Shown here piece after piece: positions 9,602 through 18,576 of a DNA stretch of 64,000 bases (positions within the stretch are counted from its first letter, which is position 1; every line of letters begins with the position of its first letter). The DNA lies in assembly GCA_963844855.1 (NCBI GenBank), contig CAWJQP010000050.1:1-64000 (forward strand). The letters run 5' to 3'. The notes under the pieces are model-generated. The model saw only the letters and a list, made by a program, of their open reading frames with translations. It had not been told where the DNA came from and did not search any database. Made by a program: the position numbers and the translations under genes. This DNA is from DASQDN01 sp963844855 (GTDB taxonomy: Bacteria; Acidobacteriota; Terriglobia; Bryobacterales; Bryobacteraceae).

Positions 9602-10684
9602 TCAGTTTGGCCTCCTCTTACTTTGTGACGAGATTTGTGACGGCGTTTGGGCGTGAGCCTGGTTGAGGAACTCCTCTGCCATCTTCCCCGCCTCGAGCGT
9701 GTCGCTTTGGTCCGTGATGTTGTACCGCTCGAAGACGCCGCGCGTGCGGTGGCCGGTGATCTTCATGATTACCGACTCCGCCACCCCTGCACGCCTAAGA
9801 TTCCGAACAGCCGTCCGGCGGAGATCATGAAACAGTAAGCCTGGCAACCCTGCAGCTTGACATGCCAGGCTCCAGCTCATCCTGAAATCTTTGATTGGTA
9901 CCGACCCGCGAGCGAAAAGGTACTCGCTCGTGTGCGGTTGCATCTCAAGATATGTGCGCATGTCGCCGTAAATGGGTACGGCGACCGGCTCGGGCTTGCG
10001 GTTGGCCTTCTTCCCATGCATCCAGATGCACGGAAAAGCCATGTCGACCTGTTCCCATTTGATCCGCAGCAGTGCGCCCTTTCGCAGGCCTACGTGGTAG
10101 GCAATCACAAAAAGCAGCTTCAACTCCTGCGGGAGAGCTTCGAGCATACTCCGATATTGTTCAGGCTTCAAAAATCCTTTCCGGGGCTCGCCCTCAGTCA
10201 ATTTTGGAAAATAGGGTACCCGCCCGACGAGCGGTGGATCTTGTTGGTAGCCGAGTTGAAACGCCCGATGGAGGATACCCAATTCGCGGTTTACGGTGCT
10301 GGGCTTCACTTTCTTGAGCCGCTGCTGGATGTACTGTTTTACCTGCTCGCTGGTCAGCTTCGCCGCTTTGACGTCGCCCAATGCGGGGTTCAGAATCGAT
10401 TTGACCTTGAGGTTCGCGATGTACGCTTGGGCGACTCCGCGAACGTCGTAGTCTTCAAGCAGCAGTTGAAGCAGGTCGCGGATTCTGGTGCGATCGGGTG
10501 TGAGGTATTCGCCAGAGGCGAGCTTGCCTTGTCGCCGATGCAGGAAGGCAAGAGCCTCCTCTCGGCTTTTGGTCTTGCACGACTCGCGCCTCCTCACCCC
10601 GCCGGCGACGTAGTTGCACCACCACCAACCATTTCGTTGATAGATCGAACCCTGGCCAAGGATCGTTTTCTTTCGCCCCATCAC
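9602..10684 (-). CDS. Tyrosine recombinase/integrase of the tRNA-Leu element
   Basis: Intact 360-residue phage-type integrase. The N-terminal arm-binding part (GRKKTILGQGSIYQRNGWW) and SAM-like core-binding region (residues ~75-160) precede the catalytic domain. That domain shows the first Arg in GLRKGALLRIKW, HDLRRTAVRNLRRAG (the H-x-x-R box), GHRTRG and the nucleophile Tyr in VFERYNITD. It lies 73 bp from the tRNA-Leu 3' end and overlaps the excisionase-like gene upstream by 4 bp, the usual int/xis arrangement. It probably catalyses integration into tRNA-Leu(GAG). Confidence 0.9.
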   Translation of the reverse strand: MMGRKKTILGQGSIYQRNGWWWCNYVAGGVRRRESCKTKSREEALAFLHRRQGKLASGEYLTPDRTRIRDLLQLLLEDYDVRGVAQAYIANLKVKSILNPALGDVKAAKLTSEQVKQYIQQRLKKVKPSTVNRELGILHRAFQLGYQQDPPLVGRVPYFPKLTEGEPRKGFLKPEQYRSMLEALPQELKLLFVIAYHVGLRKGALLRIKWEQVDMAFPCIWMHGKKANRKPEPVAVPIYGDMRTYLEMQPHTSEYLFARGSVPIKDFRMSWSLACQAAGLPGLLFHDLRRTAVRNLRRAGVAESVIMKITGHRTRGVFERYNITDQSDTLEAGKMAEEFLNQAHAQTPSQISSQSKRRPN

Positions 10685-10926
10685 GCGCTCCGCTTGTTCT
10701 GGTCGATGATCCTATCGAGATCCTGGCGATCAAATCGGAGCTTCTTGTCCAGGTCTACAGTCGGAATCCTGCCCAGATGCACTTTGGCCTTAAGCGCGTC
10801 TTTTGTCAGCCCCAAGTACGTAGCGGCTTGGTCCAGGGTTAAAAGTCGTGGAGCCACGATGCCGGTGTCTCTGAGCCGATTTGCTACGGCGTCGGCGATA
10901 GTGTCGGTATTAATTTCAATCGCCAC
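10681..10926 (-). CDS. Excisionase/MerR-like helix-turn-helix protein
   Basis: 81 residues. The segment LLTLDQAATYLGLTKDALKAKVHLGRIPTVDLDKKLRFDRQDLDRII has the layout of the excisionase-type winged HTH (helix_turn_helix_17): a tyrosine-containing HTH, then a strand with K/R-F-x-R-x-D-L. The final codons overlap the integrase start by 4 bp. It probably directs excision or represses the integrase. Confidence 0.75.
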   Translation of the reverse strand: MAIEINTDTIADAVANRLRDTGIVAPRLLTLDQAATYLGLTKDALKAKVHLGRIPTVDLDKKLRFDRQDLDRIIDQNKRSA

Positions 10927-10952
10927 TGGTCTCCCTCTCTATCTCTGCGTTA

Positions 10953-11222
10953 CTACTGAATGATCTTGATTGGTGATCCGTCAGCAAGGGCTAAACTCCC
11001 GCCGTTACCGGATCCTTGAAAGCACTGCTGCCGAATGATCTCCGCCATTAAAAGCCAGAGATCGCCGATGGGCTCCTCGATTTTCTTGTAGGCCGTATCG
11101 AGCTTGGTGCCTTGCTGCTGTGCAATGAAGGCGGCGCAGACGTTGCGGCCCAGTTGCTGGTGATACGACGACCTCCGAAGTTCTTCAACTGTTTTGTTCG
11201 TTTGGAATTGTACCGTTTGCAT
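10953..11222 (-). CDS. Hypothetical protein of the tRNA-Leu element
   Basis: 89 residues, no recognised domain. It is mostly helical by composition, starting MQTVQFQTNKTVEELRRSSY and ending LADGSPIKIIQ. It lies upstream of the excisionase-like gene on the same strand with a 26-bp gap, so it is probably in the same operon. No function can be given. Confidence 0.5.
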   Translation of the reverse strand: MQTVQFQTNKTVEELRRSSYHQQLGRNVCAAFIAQQQGTKLDTAYKKIEEPIGDLWLLMAEIIRQQCFQGSGNGGSLALADGSPIKIIQ

Positions 11223-11320
11223 GCCCTATCCTCCCTAGAATCAATTCCCGAAGAATGCCAGCTTCCCAAGCTGGACGTCCTTAGAAAACTTCCCGGATTA
11301 ACCCCATCTATTGATTCGGT

Positions 11321-12559
11321 TTATGCGTTCGACCCCACTGGTGAGAGCCGTACCTGATGGCCGAGCGCTTCGAGTCTTTCGACCAGCTTCCTGACGGTTC
11401 GAACAGGATTGATTCGGTCAAAGTAGTCACCTCCCAATTCCCTATAGGGCGTATCAGTTTTGAGCACCTGAAAAGCGATCGTCAGCAATTTGTGGCTCGT
11501 GGCAACAATCGCTTTAGCCCATCCTCGTCTGGATTTGACGCGATGAAAGAACGCCCGCAAGTAACCCTTCTTGCAATGTGAAACCGCCCAAGCTGACTGA
11601 GTAAGAACGCGCCGCAAAGTCTTATTGCCTTTCCGACATCTGCTGCTTTTCTGTTTGCCTGCACTCTCGTTCTCTCCCGGAACCAGCCCCGCCCAACTAC
11701 AACAATGCGCCGCGTCGGGAAATGCCTGAAGATCGATCCCAAGCTCTGCCAGCAGATGCCAAGCAATCATTCGGTCAATACCCGGTATCGTGACAAGCAG
11801 CTCGACCTGGTGAGCGTAAGGCTCCATCGCTTTAGCAATTCGCTCTTCGAACACGGCTACCTCTGTAGTTAGGAACTGATAATGCTTGTAGTGGGATGCC
11901 AGCATGGAACGATGAAAGTCATTGAAGTAGCCTTTCAATGATTCCTTCACCAACTTCTCTTTTTTGCGGACACTCCCTCGCGCCTTCCAGCTCAGTCTCT
12001 CTGGCGAATCTTCGCCGGCAATCAGCGCCTCCACAATATTGCGCCCGGTGACACCCATCAGATCAGTGATCACTGAAGATAACTTCAAGCTCGCTGTTTC
12101 GAACAGGTCGCGAATTTGATTGTGCACTTCGTTGCGCTGTTCCAACAATGCAACGCGATGTCGCAACATCATGCGCAGTTGGCGCACTTCGGCCGAAGGA
12201 ACAAAGCTTCCGTCTAGCCTTCCATCCTGCAGGTACTCGGCAATCCTTTGCGCGTCACGTCCATCGCTCTTGCGCCCTGCCAGAGCCTTGACCTGAGCGG
12301 GATTCACCAGCAACAACCGAAACCCTTGCTCTTCAAGAACGTTCCAGACGGGTCGCCAATAGACGCCTGTGGACTCCATCGCCACTTCACTAACCTTGAG
12401 CTGTTTCAGCCAGACACGCATGCGAATCAGGTCATTCCGAAACGTGCCAAAAGTCTTGCGCGCTTTCTCCCCATCGGTTCCCATCGCTGGCAAAACGCAA
12501 ACGACGACCGTATCTTTATGGATGTCCATGCCACAGCTGCGGCGGTATCCCTCGATCAT
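11321..12559 (-). CDS. IS110-family transposase (DEDD), intact
   Basis: 412 residues. The N-terminal RuvC-like DEDD domain (residues ~10-160) is visible with GMDIHKDTVVVCVL, VAMESTGVYWRPVWNVL and GRKSDGRDAQRIAEYL. The C-terminal Transposase_20 domain (~270-390) carries LLVTIPGID, HCCSWAGLVPGENESAGK and the serine region RCRKGNKTLRRVLTQSAW. These elements lack terminal inverted repeats and use a structured bridge RNA encoded beside the gene to pick targets; here the candidate region is the ~240 bp upstream of the start. The intact frame contrasts with the broken genes around it. Confidence 0.92.
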   Translation of the reverse strand: MIEGYRRSCGMDIHKDTVVVCVLPAMGTDGEKARKTFGTFRNDLIRMRVWLKQLKVSEVAMESTGVYWRPVWNVLEEQGFRLLLVNPAQVKALAGRKSDGRDAQRIAEYLQDGRLDGSFVPSAEVRQLRMMLRHRVALLEQRNEVHNQIRDLFETASLKLSSVITDLMGVTGRNIVEALIAGEDSPERLSWKARGSVRKKEKLVKESLKGYFNDFHRSMLASHYKHYQFLTTEVAVFEERIAKAMEPYAHQVELLVTIPGIDRMIAWHLLAELGIDLQAFPDAAHCCSWAGLVPGENESAGKQKSSRCRKGNKTLRRVLTQSAWAVSHCKKGYLRAFFHRVKSRRGWAKAIVATSHKLLTIAFQVLKTDTPYRELGGDYFDRINPVRTVRKLVERLEALGHQVRLSPVGSNA

Positions 12560-12802
12560 TGTTAAAGTCTCCTGATCTTGCCGCCGGACGAAGGACGCTG
12601 CACAGTCATCGGTCTTTCCTTAACGGGCTTCCCTGCTCTGCGGCAAGGAGCCTCACTCATCTGTCCCCAAAACGCGTCCCGGGCCATATTCGCGGGCGGC
12701 TTCGCACTGCCAGACGTCATCGGCCTCTGTCGTCCGCGGCTCCTTCAATATGCCCCTTTTCATCCCCCGTTTGTGGCCGAATCTTGTTCGACCATAAACT
12801 AT
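12560..12802 (-). ncRNA. Noncoding 5' flank of the IS110 gene, candidate bridge RNA region
   Basis: About 240 bp upstream of the transposase start has no credible gene. An 8-bp inverted repeat (CTTGCCGC at 12577-12584, GCGGCAAG at 12640-12647) can form a long hairpin. In IS110-group elements the bridge RNA lies between the left end and the transposase start. Assignment rests on position and this one hairpin only; no guide loops were matched to a target. Confidence 0.3.
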
Positions 12803-12832
12803 TCGCGGGTTCGAGCCCCGTCTCCCGCTCCA
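12803..12832 (+). other. tRNA-Gly 3'-end fragment, probable attachment site of the second element
   Basis: These 30 bases are the T arm and 3' acceptor of a tRNA-Gly gene: T stem GCGGG/CCCGT around TTCGAGC, then CTCCCGC, discriminator T and CCA. The 5' part of the tRNA (expected to start GCGGGAG) is not upstream; IS110-flank sequence is there instead. An integrase gene ends 122 bp downstream, so this is the att half-site carried by, or left by, the second integrative element. Confidence 0.75.
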
Positions 12833-12954
12833 TCTTTTCAAGAACTTGGAAAGGCCCGAGTTTCATGCTTTACTCCGATTACTCCGTTTTCTTCTGAACG
12901 CAACGGAACGGGTGATTGTCCGGATCGCTCAGCCTCCCTGAATCGCCGAAATCA

Positions 12955-14061
12955 TTACGGAATCACCTCGGATTCGAGGCGCTTTACTGCTTCGATCTTC
13001 TGCTCAAGATCACTGTGCGAGTAGACCTCTAAACTAACACCCTAGACCCATGGCCCCGCTGGTCGGCCGCGACCTTGTCGTCGATGATGCCTTGCGGGAA
13101 AGTTGGGCGTTCGTCCGGCGCAGAACTGGAACGTCGCCCACTTCAAGCCCACCTTTTCCAGACTGGTGCCATGTGCCGGTTCCAGACGTTGTCCCTGCTC
13201 AGCGGGGTAGCGCTTTTCGGTCGGGGAAAAGAAAACTATCCGGCTCTGGGACGGCAGCATCTCCCGCCAGACTGCTGATTCCCGCACCGTCCCAGAAGAG
13301 ATCGCGACTGTACGCACGACCGGCTTTCCCTTGCGTCCTTTCGGCGTGTCGATGTCGCCCTTGTAGACTCGTTTGTCGATCAGCACCGAGTGGTCGCGGA
13401 ATATTGCCGAGTTGAATCGCGAGGATCTCGCCCGGTCGCATTCCGTCGAACACGCGCCATTCGGAAGATCGGCCGTTCCCGTAATTCAAGCACGGAGAGC
13501 CCGCGCCGGATCTCATCGGCGGTCATGAACCGCTTGTCCTGCAGTCTCCTTGCACACCGGAGTGAACAGCGCGGCGGCAGGATTGGTCTCCACCACTCCA
13601 TCGCTGACCGCGGTCTTGAAGACTGCGTTCAGGTCCCACCGCAGATGGTCGACGACGCTTCGTGAAAGGGCCTTTGCTTTGGTGTCGAGGAAGTCTTGCA
13701 TTGGTCGCGCGTGATGCACTTCAGCAGCATCGGACCGAATGCCGGAATCAAGTGGAAGGTGAATCGCGGCTCAGTGGTCATCCGGGTCGATTCCTTCCAT
13801 TTCCGCCGGCACAACGGCAGGAAAACCTGCTCCGACGAATACGCCGAAGGTGTAGACAGGTTTCTCCGGATGGCCCGCGCCGGCGTTCGTCGGTTCGAGG
13901 ATCTGGGCCATGCGCGCTTCCGCCTCGCTCTTGGGCAGGTCGGCGAAGCGCCCAAGCACTTGGCGACGGTTTCCCGTTCTCCCACCATTGGGCCACCCAC
14001 ACCTTGTGCGACCGTGTTTCCTCGGGCGGACGCTGCCCTTTTGAAATCGCTTTCGACGCAT
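12955..14061 (-). CDS. Tyrosine recombinase/integrase of the second (conjugative) element, frame breaks
   Basis: Frame-broken integrase. Pieces in order: MRRKRFQKGSVRPRKHGRT, a core-binding region around QDFLDTKAKALSRSVVDHLR, the first catalytic Arg in DGMRPGEILAIQ, then a LRRTNAQLSRKA segment in place of the H-x-x-R box. DQRGHGLG follows, and the Tyr nucleophile segment VSLEVYSHSDLEQK. The family often reads NFQxxRRT instead of HxxR, so the missing His need not be a defect. About five frame changes are needed. It is located between the tRNA-Gly fragment and the HTH gene; the stop is TAA 12957-12955. Confidence 0.75.
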
Positions 14062-14113
14062 AGAATCTCCTGTTCTTGCGTCCATAGCGCGAAGTCCTGA
14101 CATGCAAGCGATG

Positions 14114-14308
14114 CTACCACCCTGTCTTGTTCTGTTCCATCCACGCGTCAAGCCATTCGCGCCGAACCAGCTTTCGCCGACCCAACGCGAAGTGAGTCAG
14201 CTTGGGAACTCCGTCAACACGCCCATGGAGGACATTGCAGACATGCGCCTTGGAGCATCGAAGGACCTCTGCTACCTCACGAATCGTAAGAATCTCGGAT
14301 TTGCTCAT
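14114..14308 (-). CDS. Excisionase-like HTH protein of the conjugative element
   Basis: About 64 residues from ATG 14308. The segment ILTIREVAEVLRCSKAHVCNVLHG is a helix-turn-helix and FALGRRKLVRREWLDAWME is the wing of the excisionase type. Start codons at 14332 or 14308 are possible; the latter gives the usual short N-terminus. It lies between traB and the integrase on the same strand, so it may control excision. Confidence 0.65.
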   Translation of the reverse strand: MSKSEILTIREVAEVLRCSKAHVCNVLHGRVDGVPKLTHFALGRRKLVRREWLDAWMEQNKTGW

Positions 14309-14328
14309 TGCTTCTTGCACGATAGACC

Positions 14329-15464
14329 TCACTTGTTTTCAGCGATAAAAGAGGCAGCGCGAAAAGTCGAGACCAGGCCATCAAGGAGGCCCGTTGCGCT
14401 GCGGGAATGCTTGTTTCGCGAACCCAGTACTGGTTCGCCATGCCGACGATCAGCGTCGGCCGTTCGATTGCCGATATGCAGGACCGGCAAGACGAGCAAC
14501 TGCTCGTAGCAGATCAGGAACGCGACTCGTTCGCCGGCGATGTCGATCGTTCCCGGCCGCTCAATCGAAGCGGGACGCTGGGGCCGGGACCGAACGGGCT
14601 CCACATCCCAATTGGAACGGGAATTCTTTGCAGGAATGCTCGACTATGCGCGCCGCTGATAACGAGTGCGGCATTGTCGTAAGCCGGCGAATCGGCGATC
14701 GGCAGGCCCGCGCCAATGATGGCGACCCGATGCTGACCGGCGCAATCGCGCAAGCGTTGGTTCCCAGAACGCTTCTGTCGCGGCCGTCCAACGGCTGATG
14801 ACCGATCTCCGGGAAAACAGTCACCGTAGCGTTGGAACTCAGGATGCTCCGCTGCACCGACTCTGAGGCTTGAAAAGCCTGATTCGCCGGCAAAGCCGTC
14901 TGCACCGCCCGCCAGTTCCGATGGTGGATGCATCGGTTCAACGCAGAGCTGAGTGGCAGCGGAGCGCATTAACACCGTAGCCCAGAACTGCGGGCCGCAT
15001 GACGATCAAGCAGCCCTGGCAGCGAGATCGCCGCGACTAAGGCCAAACCAAGCCGTTCCGGGAAAAAGGACTCCCGCTGAAGCGACCGGCGAGGCCCAGC
15101 CGATAATCCCAAGCGGCGGCACGAGCCGCGATGATGAGTGCAAGCGGAATTCTCCAGGCCAAGGCCGCGCGGTTGGCTGTCCATGCGACGCTCAATGGGA
15201 GTGCGAGGAGCGAAGATGCGAGAAGCCAGGTCAGGACAGCAGCTGGTGAGACCTCGCGTTCGCCTGCAAATGACCGAAAGGTCTCGATCAGCGGCAACGA
15301 CGCAGCGGCATAGTATGCGATAGCGATTGCGGCAGCCCCTCTTCGATGCGCCTGCATGCCAACCAGAACTGGAATAAGGAAAGTGAACCCAACCAGCCAC
15401 CACTCACGCCAGCGAATGCTCCGATCAAGGCCGCCGCGATCGCGCTTAGGAACGGAGTAGCCAT
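14329..15464 (-). CDS. traB: TraB-like conjugal transfer protein (Lnt-type membrane plus nitrilase domain), frame breaks
   Basis: IncP-type TraB is related to apolipoprotein N-acyltransferase. The N-terminal half, MATPFLSAIAAALIGAFAGV, then AIAYYAAASLPLIETF and WLLASSLLALPLSVAW, is a multi-helix membrane domain. The C-terminal half shows the nitrilase elements TVTVFPEIG with the catalytic Glu and AFLICYEQLLVLPVL with the catalytic Cys. At least three frame breaks separate them. The start ATG at 15464 overlaps the end of traF; the stop is TGA at 14329. Confidence 0.72.
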
Positions 15465-15980
15465 AAAGGTTTGAGCCTCCCGCGAATCGAACTCTCTTCG
15501 ACTGGACCGATGTACCGGGAATCGTAGCTGGCCCGACTGTACGTCGATGCAACCCAGATCGTGCCCGGACTTACGACGATACGTTCCACTTGGCCACGCA
15601 ATCAAGCGGCCGACTCGCCGCGTCGCGTTTTCAGGGGCGACGTGTTTGGCAGCAGGTGCCCATTAACCGCGATCCCTAGCGGGAGAAACCTCGACAATGT
15701 CGCCGGCCCGAGCAACCACCGGCTTGAGTAGTGGCACCGCACGATCAAAACAGGAGAATCCTGGTATGCGATAGCCACGTTCCCGCGAAATGGAGGCGAA
15801 CGGCTCGGCCGGGCAGAACTCGACGAGGGAAGCAGCCGCATTGTCGGTTCTGACGTACAGCCCGAGCGGAAGACTTGAACTCGTGTTGACGCGAACGCCG
15901 ACAAAGCCCGCGACGAAACAGCCCGACATCAGGAAACCGACAGCGCCCGCAATTCTACGAAGGCCAGATTTCGCCGTCAT
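15446..15980 (-). CDS. traF: TraF-like S26 peptidase (pilin processing), frame breaks
   Basis: IncP-type TraF is a signal-peptidase-like protein that cyclises the TrbC pilin. Readable: MTAKSGLRRIAGAVGFLMSG with a membrane helix, NTSSSLPLGLYV with the catalytic Ser region, and a LLKPVVARAGDIVEV segment with the Lys region. INGHLLPNTSP, GTIWVASTY, SYDSRYIGPVE and the end SSIRGRLKPLWLLRS follow. The ATG at 15980 sits inside the last 25 bases of ssb and the TAA at 15446 lies inside traB, so the three genes overlap as an operon. Two or more frame breaks occur. Confidence 0.75.
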
Positions 15981-16393
15981 CAGGCTCCTCCGCAGGCTCA
16001 ACCGGCTCTCGCATCACTCGTTCCTCCGCGTCCGGCGCATTGTCGGAAGGCGTTTCTCTGCCGAGCTCGGGATCGAACGATCTGGTGCACTGACCTGGCA
16101 ACTACTTCGTAAACCGTTCGTTGGCTTCCATCGCGAGGCGTGAATTTTCGCGTCTGCAGCGTCCCTTCGACGAAGATGTTGTCGCCCTTCTCGAAGCTCA
16201 CCGCGATCTCGGATAAATCGCCGTAGAAGACAACGCTGTGCCAGTTCGTATGCTCCTGGACCTGATCGTTCCGATCTTTGAACTTGTAGCCCTCCGCCAT
16301 ACGCGCATTCGCGACCGGCGTTCCTGAAGGCAGAAACCGGACCTCGGGTTTCGCGGCGAGATAGCCGGCCAGTTCGATCCGATTCTTCTGCAT
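15955..16393 (-). CDS. ssb: Single-stranded DNA-binding protein of the conjugative element, one frame break
   Basis: OB-fold SSB. It starts MQKNRIELAGYLAAKPEVRF, with WHSVVFYGDLSEIAVSFEKG and FVEGTLQTRKF, typical SSB strands. After a frame break near 16085 the acidic tail continues EEPDDGEIWPS and stops at TAG 15957-15955. The canonical tail DDDIPF that docks host partners is replaced by a bulkier ending. It is downstream of truncated traG and overlaps traF. Probably protects transferred single strands. Confidence 0.8.
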
Positions 16394-16398
16394 CGTTG

Positions 16399-17095
16399 CT
16401 AGTCCTCCTCGCGATCAACGGTCAGTTGCTCAATGAAGCCGTGCGATCTCTGGCCCGCACTGCGTTGCGCTGTTTTCTGGACAGGCCGGCCGGTAATCGT
16501 TTCGATAAAGGCCCGCTCCATGGCTGACATTGGTTCCTCAGTCATCTCAGGCTTGCTGATCACGTTCTGCGTGCGGTCAGCAGATCTTTGCGGGCTGACC
16601 TCTCCGTCTTCGATTGCCATGAACGCAGTCGGTGGTGCTACAGCAGATCGCTTGGCGAGCACAGGGTCGGAAAAGTACAGGATCTGCGTACCGTGAATCG
16701 GATGATGGCCGCTAACGAAGATCAGCATGTCGCCCGGCGCAGTGATTCGTTCGGCGCTCCCGGTGCCGCCTTTCTTCGGCGGCTTGAGGCGCATTACTTC
16801 GTCGGGTGTCATCAAAGGACGTTCGATCTGCTCCACGCTCGCGCTCATGTGGTTCGCGATCGGAGCCAGGCGGGACCCCGAGAAATTGAAGCTCGCTTTC
16901 TGGACCGTCTTGGTTCCTGTCATCTTCGACAGAAGTTCGGCCGTGTCGTATTGATTGGGAGCGTACGCGACTCGTACGTGGCAGTTGGAAACGATGCTCT
17001 CGTTTGGGCCGTACTCGTCCACAATCTGCCGAATGTCCTGGGTGATGAGATAAGCCTTGAGTCCGTATCCGGGAACCATGTCTGAAAAGGAGCTA
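16399..17095 (-). pseudogene. traG: TraG/VirD4 coupling protein, C-terminal part only
   Basis: Only the last ~230 residues of a coupling ATPase are present. They run from VPGYGLKAYLITQDIRQI through SNCHVRVAYAPNQYDTAELL and SKMTGTKTVQKASFNFSG to the C-terminal HPIHGTQILYFSDP. In intact TraG the Walker A and B motifs lie upstream of this point. Homology starts abruptly at about 17095, where the divergent traL gene begins; the longer ORF beyond is traL antisense. This is a true 5' deletion, not a frameshift, so the element lacks a functional coupling protein here. Confidence 0.8.
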
Positions 17096-17103
17096 TTCGG
17101 AGA

Positions 17104-17905
17104 ATGAAGACCACAGTGTTGAACGACGATGTGACCATCTGTGAGAAGCCCGAGATAACCAGGGCCACGGCAGCGATTCATTTCGTTCTGCAGGGCAAGG
17201 GCGGCGTCGGTAAGAGCTTCGTAGCGTCCATCCTTGGCCAGTATTTCCGGGAACGCGGCCACGACGTTCACTGCGTCGATACGGACCCGGTTAACCAGAC
17301 ATTCGCCCAGTATCGGGATCTTGTGGTCCAACGCCTGGATCTGCTGTTGGACGGGCGCTGTCGATCAGAGGGCGTTCGATGGTCTCATTGAGCGTCTGCT
17401 GACTGAAGAAGGCCTGTTCGTGGTGGACAACGGAGCTTCCACATTCATCCCGATGTGGAACTACATTCTGGAGAACGATGTCATTAGCGTGCTTCGCGAC
17501 AGCGGAAAACATCTTTTCGTGCATTGCGTCATCACCGGTGGTCAGGCGCTCACCGATACTCTGACGGGGTTCGCAAAGCTGGCCGAGACGACGCCGGACC
17601 AGAACATCGTGCTCTGGGTGAATGAGTACTTCGGTCGCGTCGAACGTGATGGCCGGCCTCTGAGCGATCTGCCGGTATACCGCGAGCACGTGGACAAGGT
17701 CTGGGGCTCGGTGGCGATGCCCAAGCGCAACCGGGACACCTTCGGCCGTGATGTCGAGGACCTTCTACGGCGCAAGATGACATTCCGCCAAGCTATGGAA
17801 GGCGGCGACTTCCCGATCATGGTGCGCCAGCGACTCAAGGTGATTCAGCGGGAACTGTTCGAGCAATTGGACGAGCCTGGCGCTTGTTTGAGTGGTGGCG
17901 AATGA
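17104..17905 (+). CDS. traL: TraL-like ParA/MinD-family ATPase, one frame break
   Basis: IncP TraL-type P-loop ATPase with unknown role in transfer. The deviant Walker A is in AIHFVLQGKGGVGKSFVASI; a VHCVDTDPVNQTFAQY segment follows. After a frame break near 17365, DGLIERLLTEEGLFVVDNGA and VIGGQAL-type segments run to the end LFEQLDEPGACLSGGE. It begins at the truncation point of divergent traG and overlaps traM by 4 bp. Confidence 0.75.
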
Positions 17906-18260
17906 CGGATCGCAAACGTATGATTGGCGAAGTGGCTGCTCGCCATGGCATTCGCTTGGAAGAAGACGACCCGGCGTTCCTGCTGGTCACACTGGCCGAG
18001 TTGACGATGCAAGATGCGCAAGGTGAGTTCCTCGCTGCTGTCCGGCAGGCAACGGTTGAACACGAGCAGCCGCCGAGCGCATCCAGAAGCGAATCGGAGA
18101 ATCGCTCGCAAAGGCCGTCATCAGCGCTTTGCGAGGAAGTCCCGCTTCGGGTCTGCCTCGTCGCGTTCCTGTTGCCTCGGTTCCGCTGATTTGCTTTGGC
18201 TTGTTGGCAGGTTTGTCTCTGTTCGGGGCGGGCTACTTACTTGGAGGGGGCTGTCGATGA
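17902..18260 (+). CDS. traM: TraM-like conjugal transfer protein, one frame break
   Basis: Starts MTDRKRMIGEVAARHGIRLEE with DDPAFLLVTLAEL, matching the short TraM proteins beside traL in IncP-type regions. After a break near 18070 the frame AAERIQKRIGESLAKAVISA continues into one transmembrane helix (VPLICFGLLAGLSLFGAGYL) ending GGGCR. The start overlaps the traL stop and the stop overlaps the next small gene, both through ATGA, so the three are coupled. Confidence 0.65.
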
Positions 18261-18400
18261 ATCTCCGCAGATGGATTCTACTCGGCTGCATGCTGAGTCC
18301 TCGGCTGGGAGCGGCTCTTGCGCTGAGTTACTACTTTGGCTTTGCAGTACTGCTAATTTGTCTCGTGATTGCCGGTCTCTTCTGGATGGATAGTTTTTAA
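18257..18400 (+). CDS. Small two-helix membrane protein
   Basis: 47 residues, MNLRRWILLGCMLSPRLGAA then ALSYYFGFAVLLICLVIAGL. Hydrophobic throughout, with positively charged first residues. It overlaps the traM stop by four bases and has a GGAGGGGG ribosome site. No family recognised; position suggests a minor component of the transfer region. Confidence 0.5.
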   Translation: MNLRRWILLGCMLSPRLGAALALSYYFGFAVLLICLVIAGLFWMDSF

Positions 18401-18507
18401 AGGATGTACAGTCGAAGCAACCACCAAACGAGGAACAGTGCGATGGCGGCCACAACGAGATAGCGGATCCATCCGCTCACTGTTTTCGGTTCAGTGCGAT
18501 TCTCCAC
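18397..18507 (-). CDS. Possible small tail-anchored membrane protein
   Basis: GTG start, about 36 residues: a polar N-terminus (VENRTEPKTVSG) then one helix WIRYLVVAAIALFLVWWLLR. It converges with the small gene on the other strand, sharing 4 bp. It could be chance, but the polar-then-hydrophobic layout is protein-like. Confidence 0.3.
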   Translation of the reverse strand: MENRTEPKTVSGWIRYLVVAAIALFLVWWLLRLYIL

Positions 18508-18576
18508 GGTGCCATGTTAACCCGAAATCTAGTGCGAGACTCCTCACGGAAGCGCGACCCAGACTGGCGGTCGCGG

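Noticed and set aside
9857..10963. 368-codon plus-strand ORF
   Set aside because: Lies fully antisense to the intact integrase and excisionase genes, with no family resemblance.
12653..12841. Minus-strand ORF beginning MKRWSGRRGSNPR
   Set aside because: It is the antisense of the tRNA-Gly 3' end plus IS flank; the GRRGSNPR-type start is a well-known artefact of reading tRNA ends backwards.
13662..14100. Plus-strand ORFs of 133-134 codons
   Set aside because: Antisense to the frame-broken integrase; no protein features.
16399..17331. 310-codon traG ORF taken at full length
   Set aside because: Residues before VPGYGLKAYL are antisense to traL and show no TraG similarity; the real part starts near 17095.
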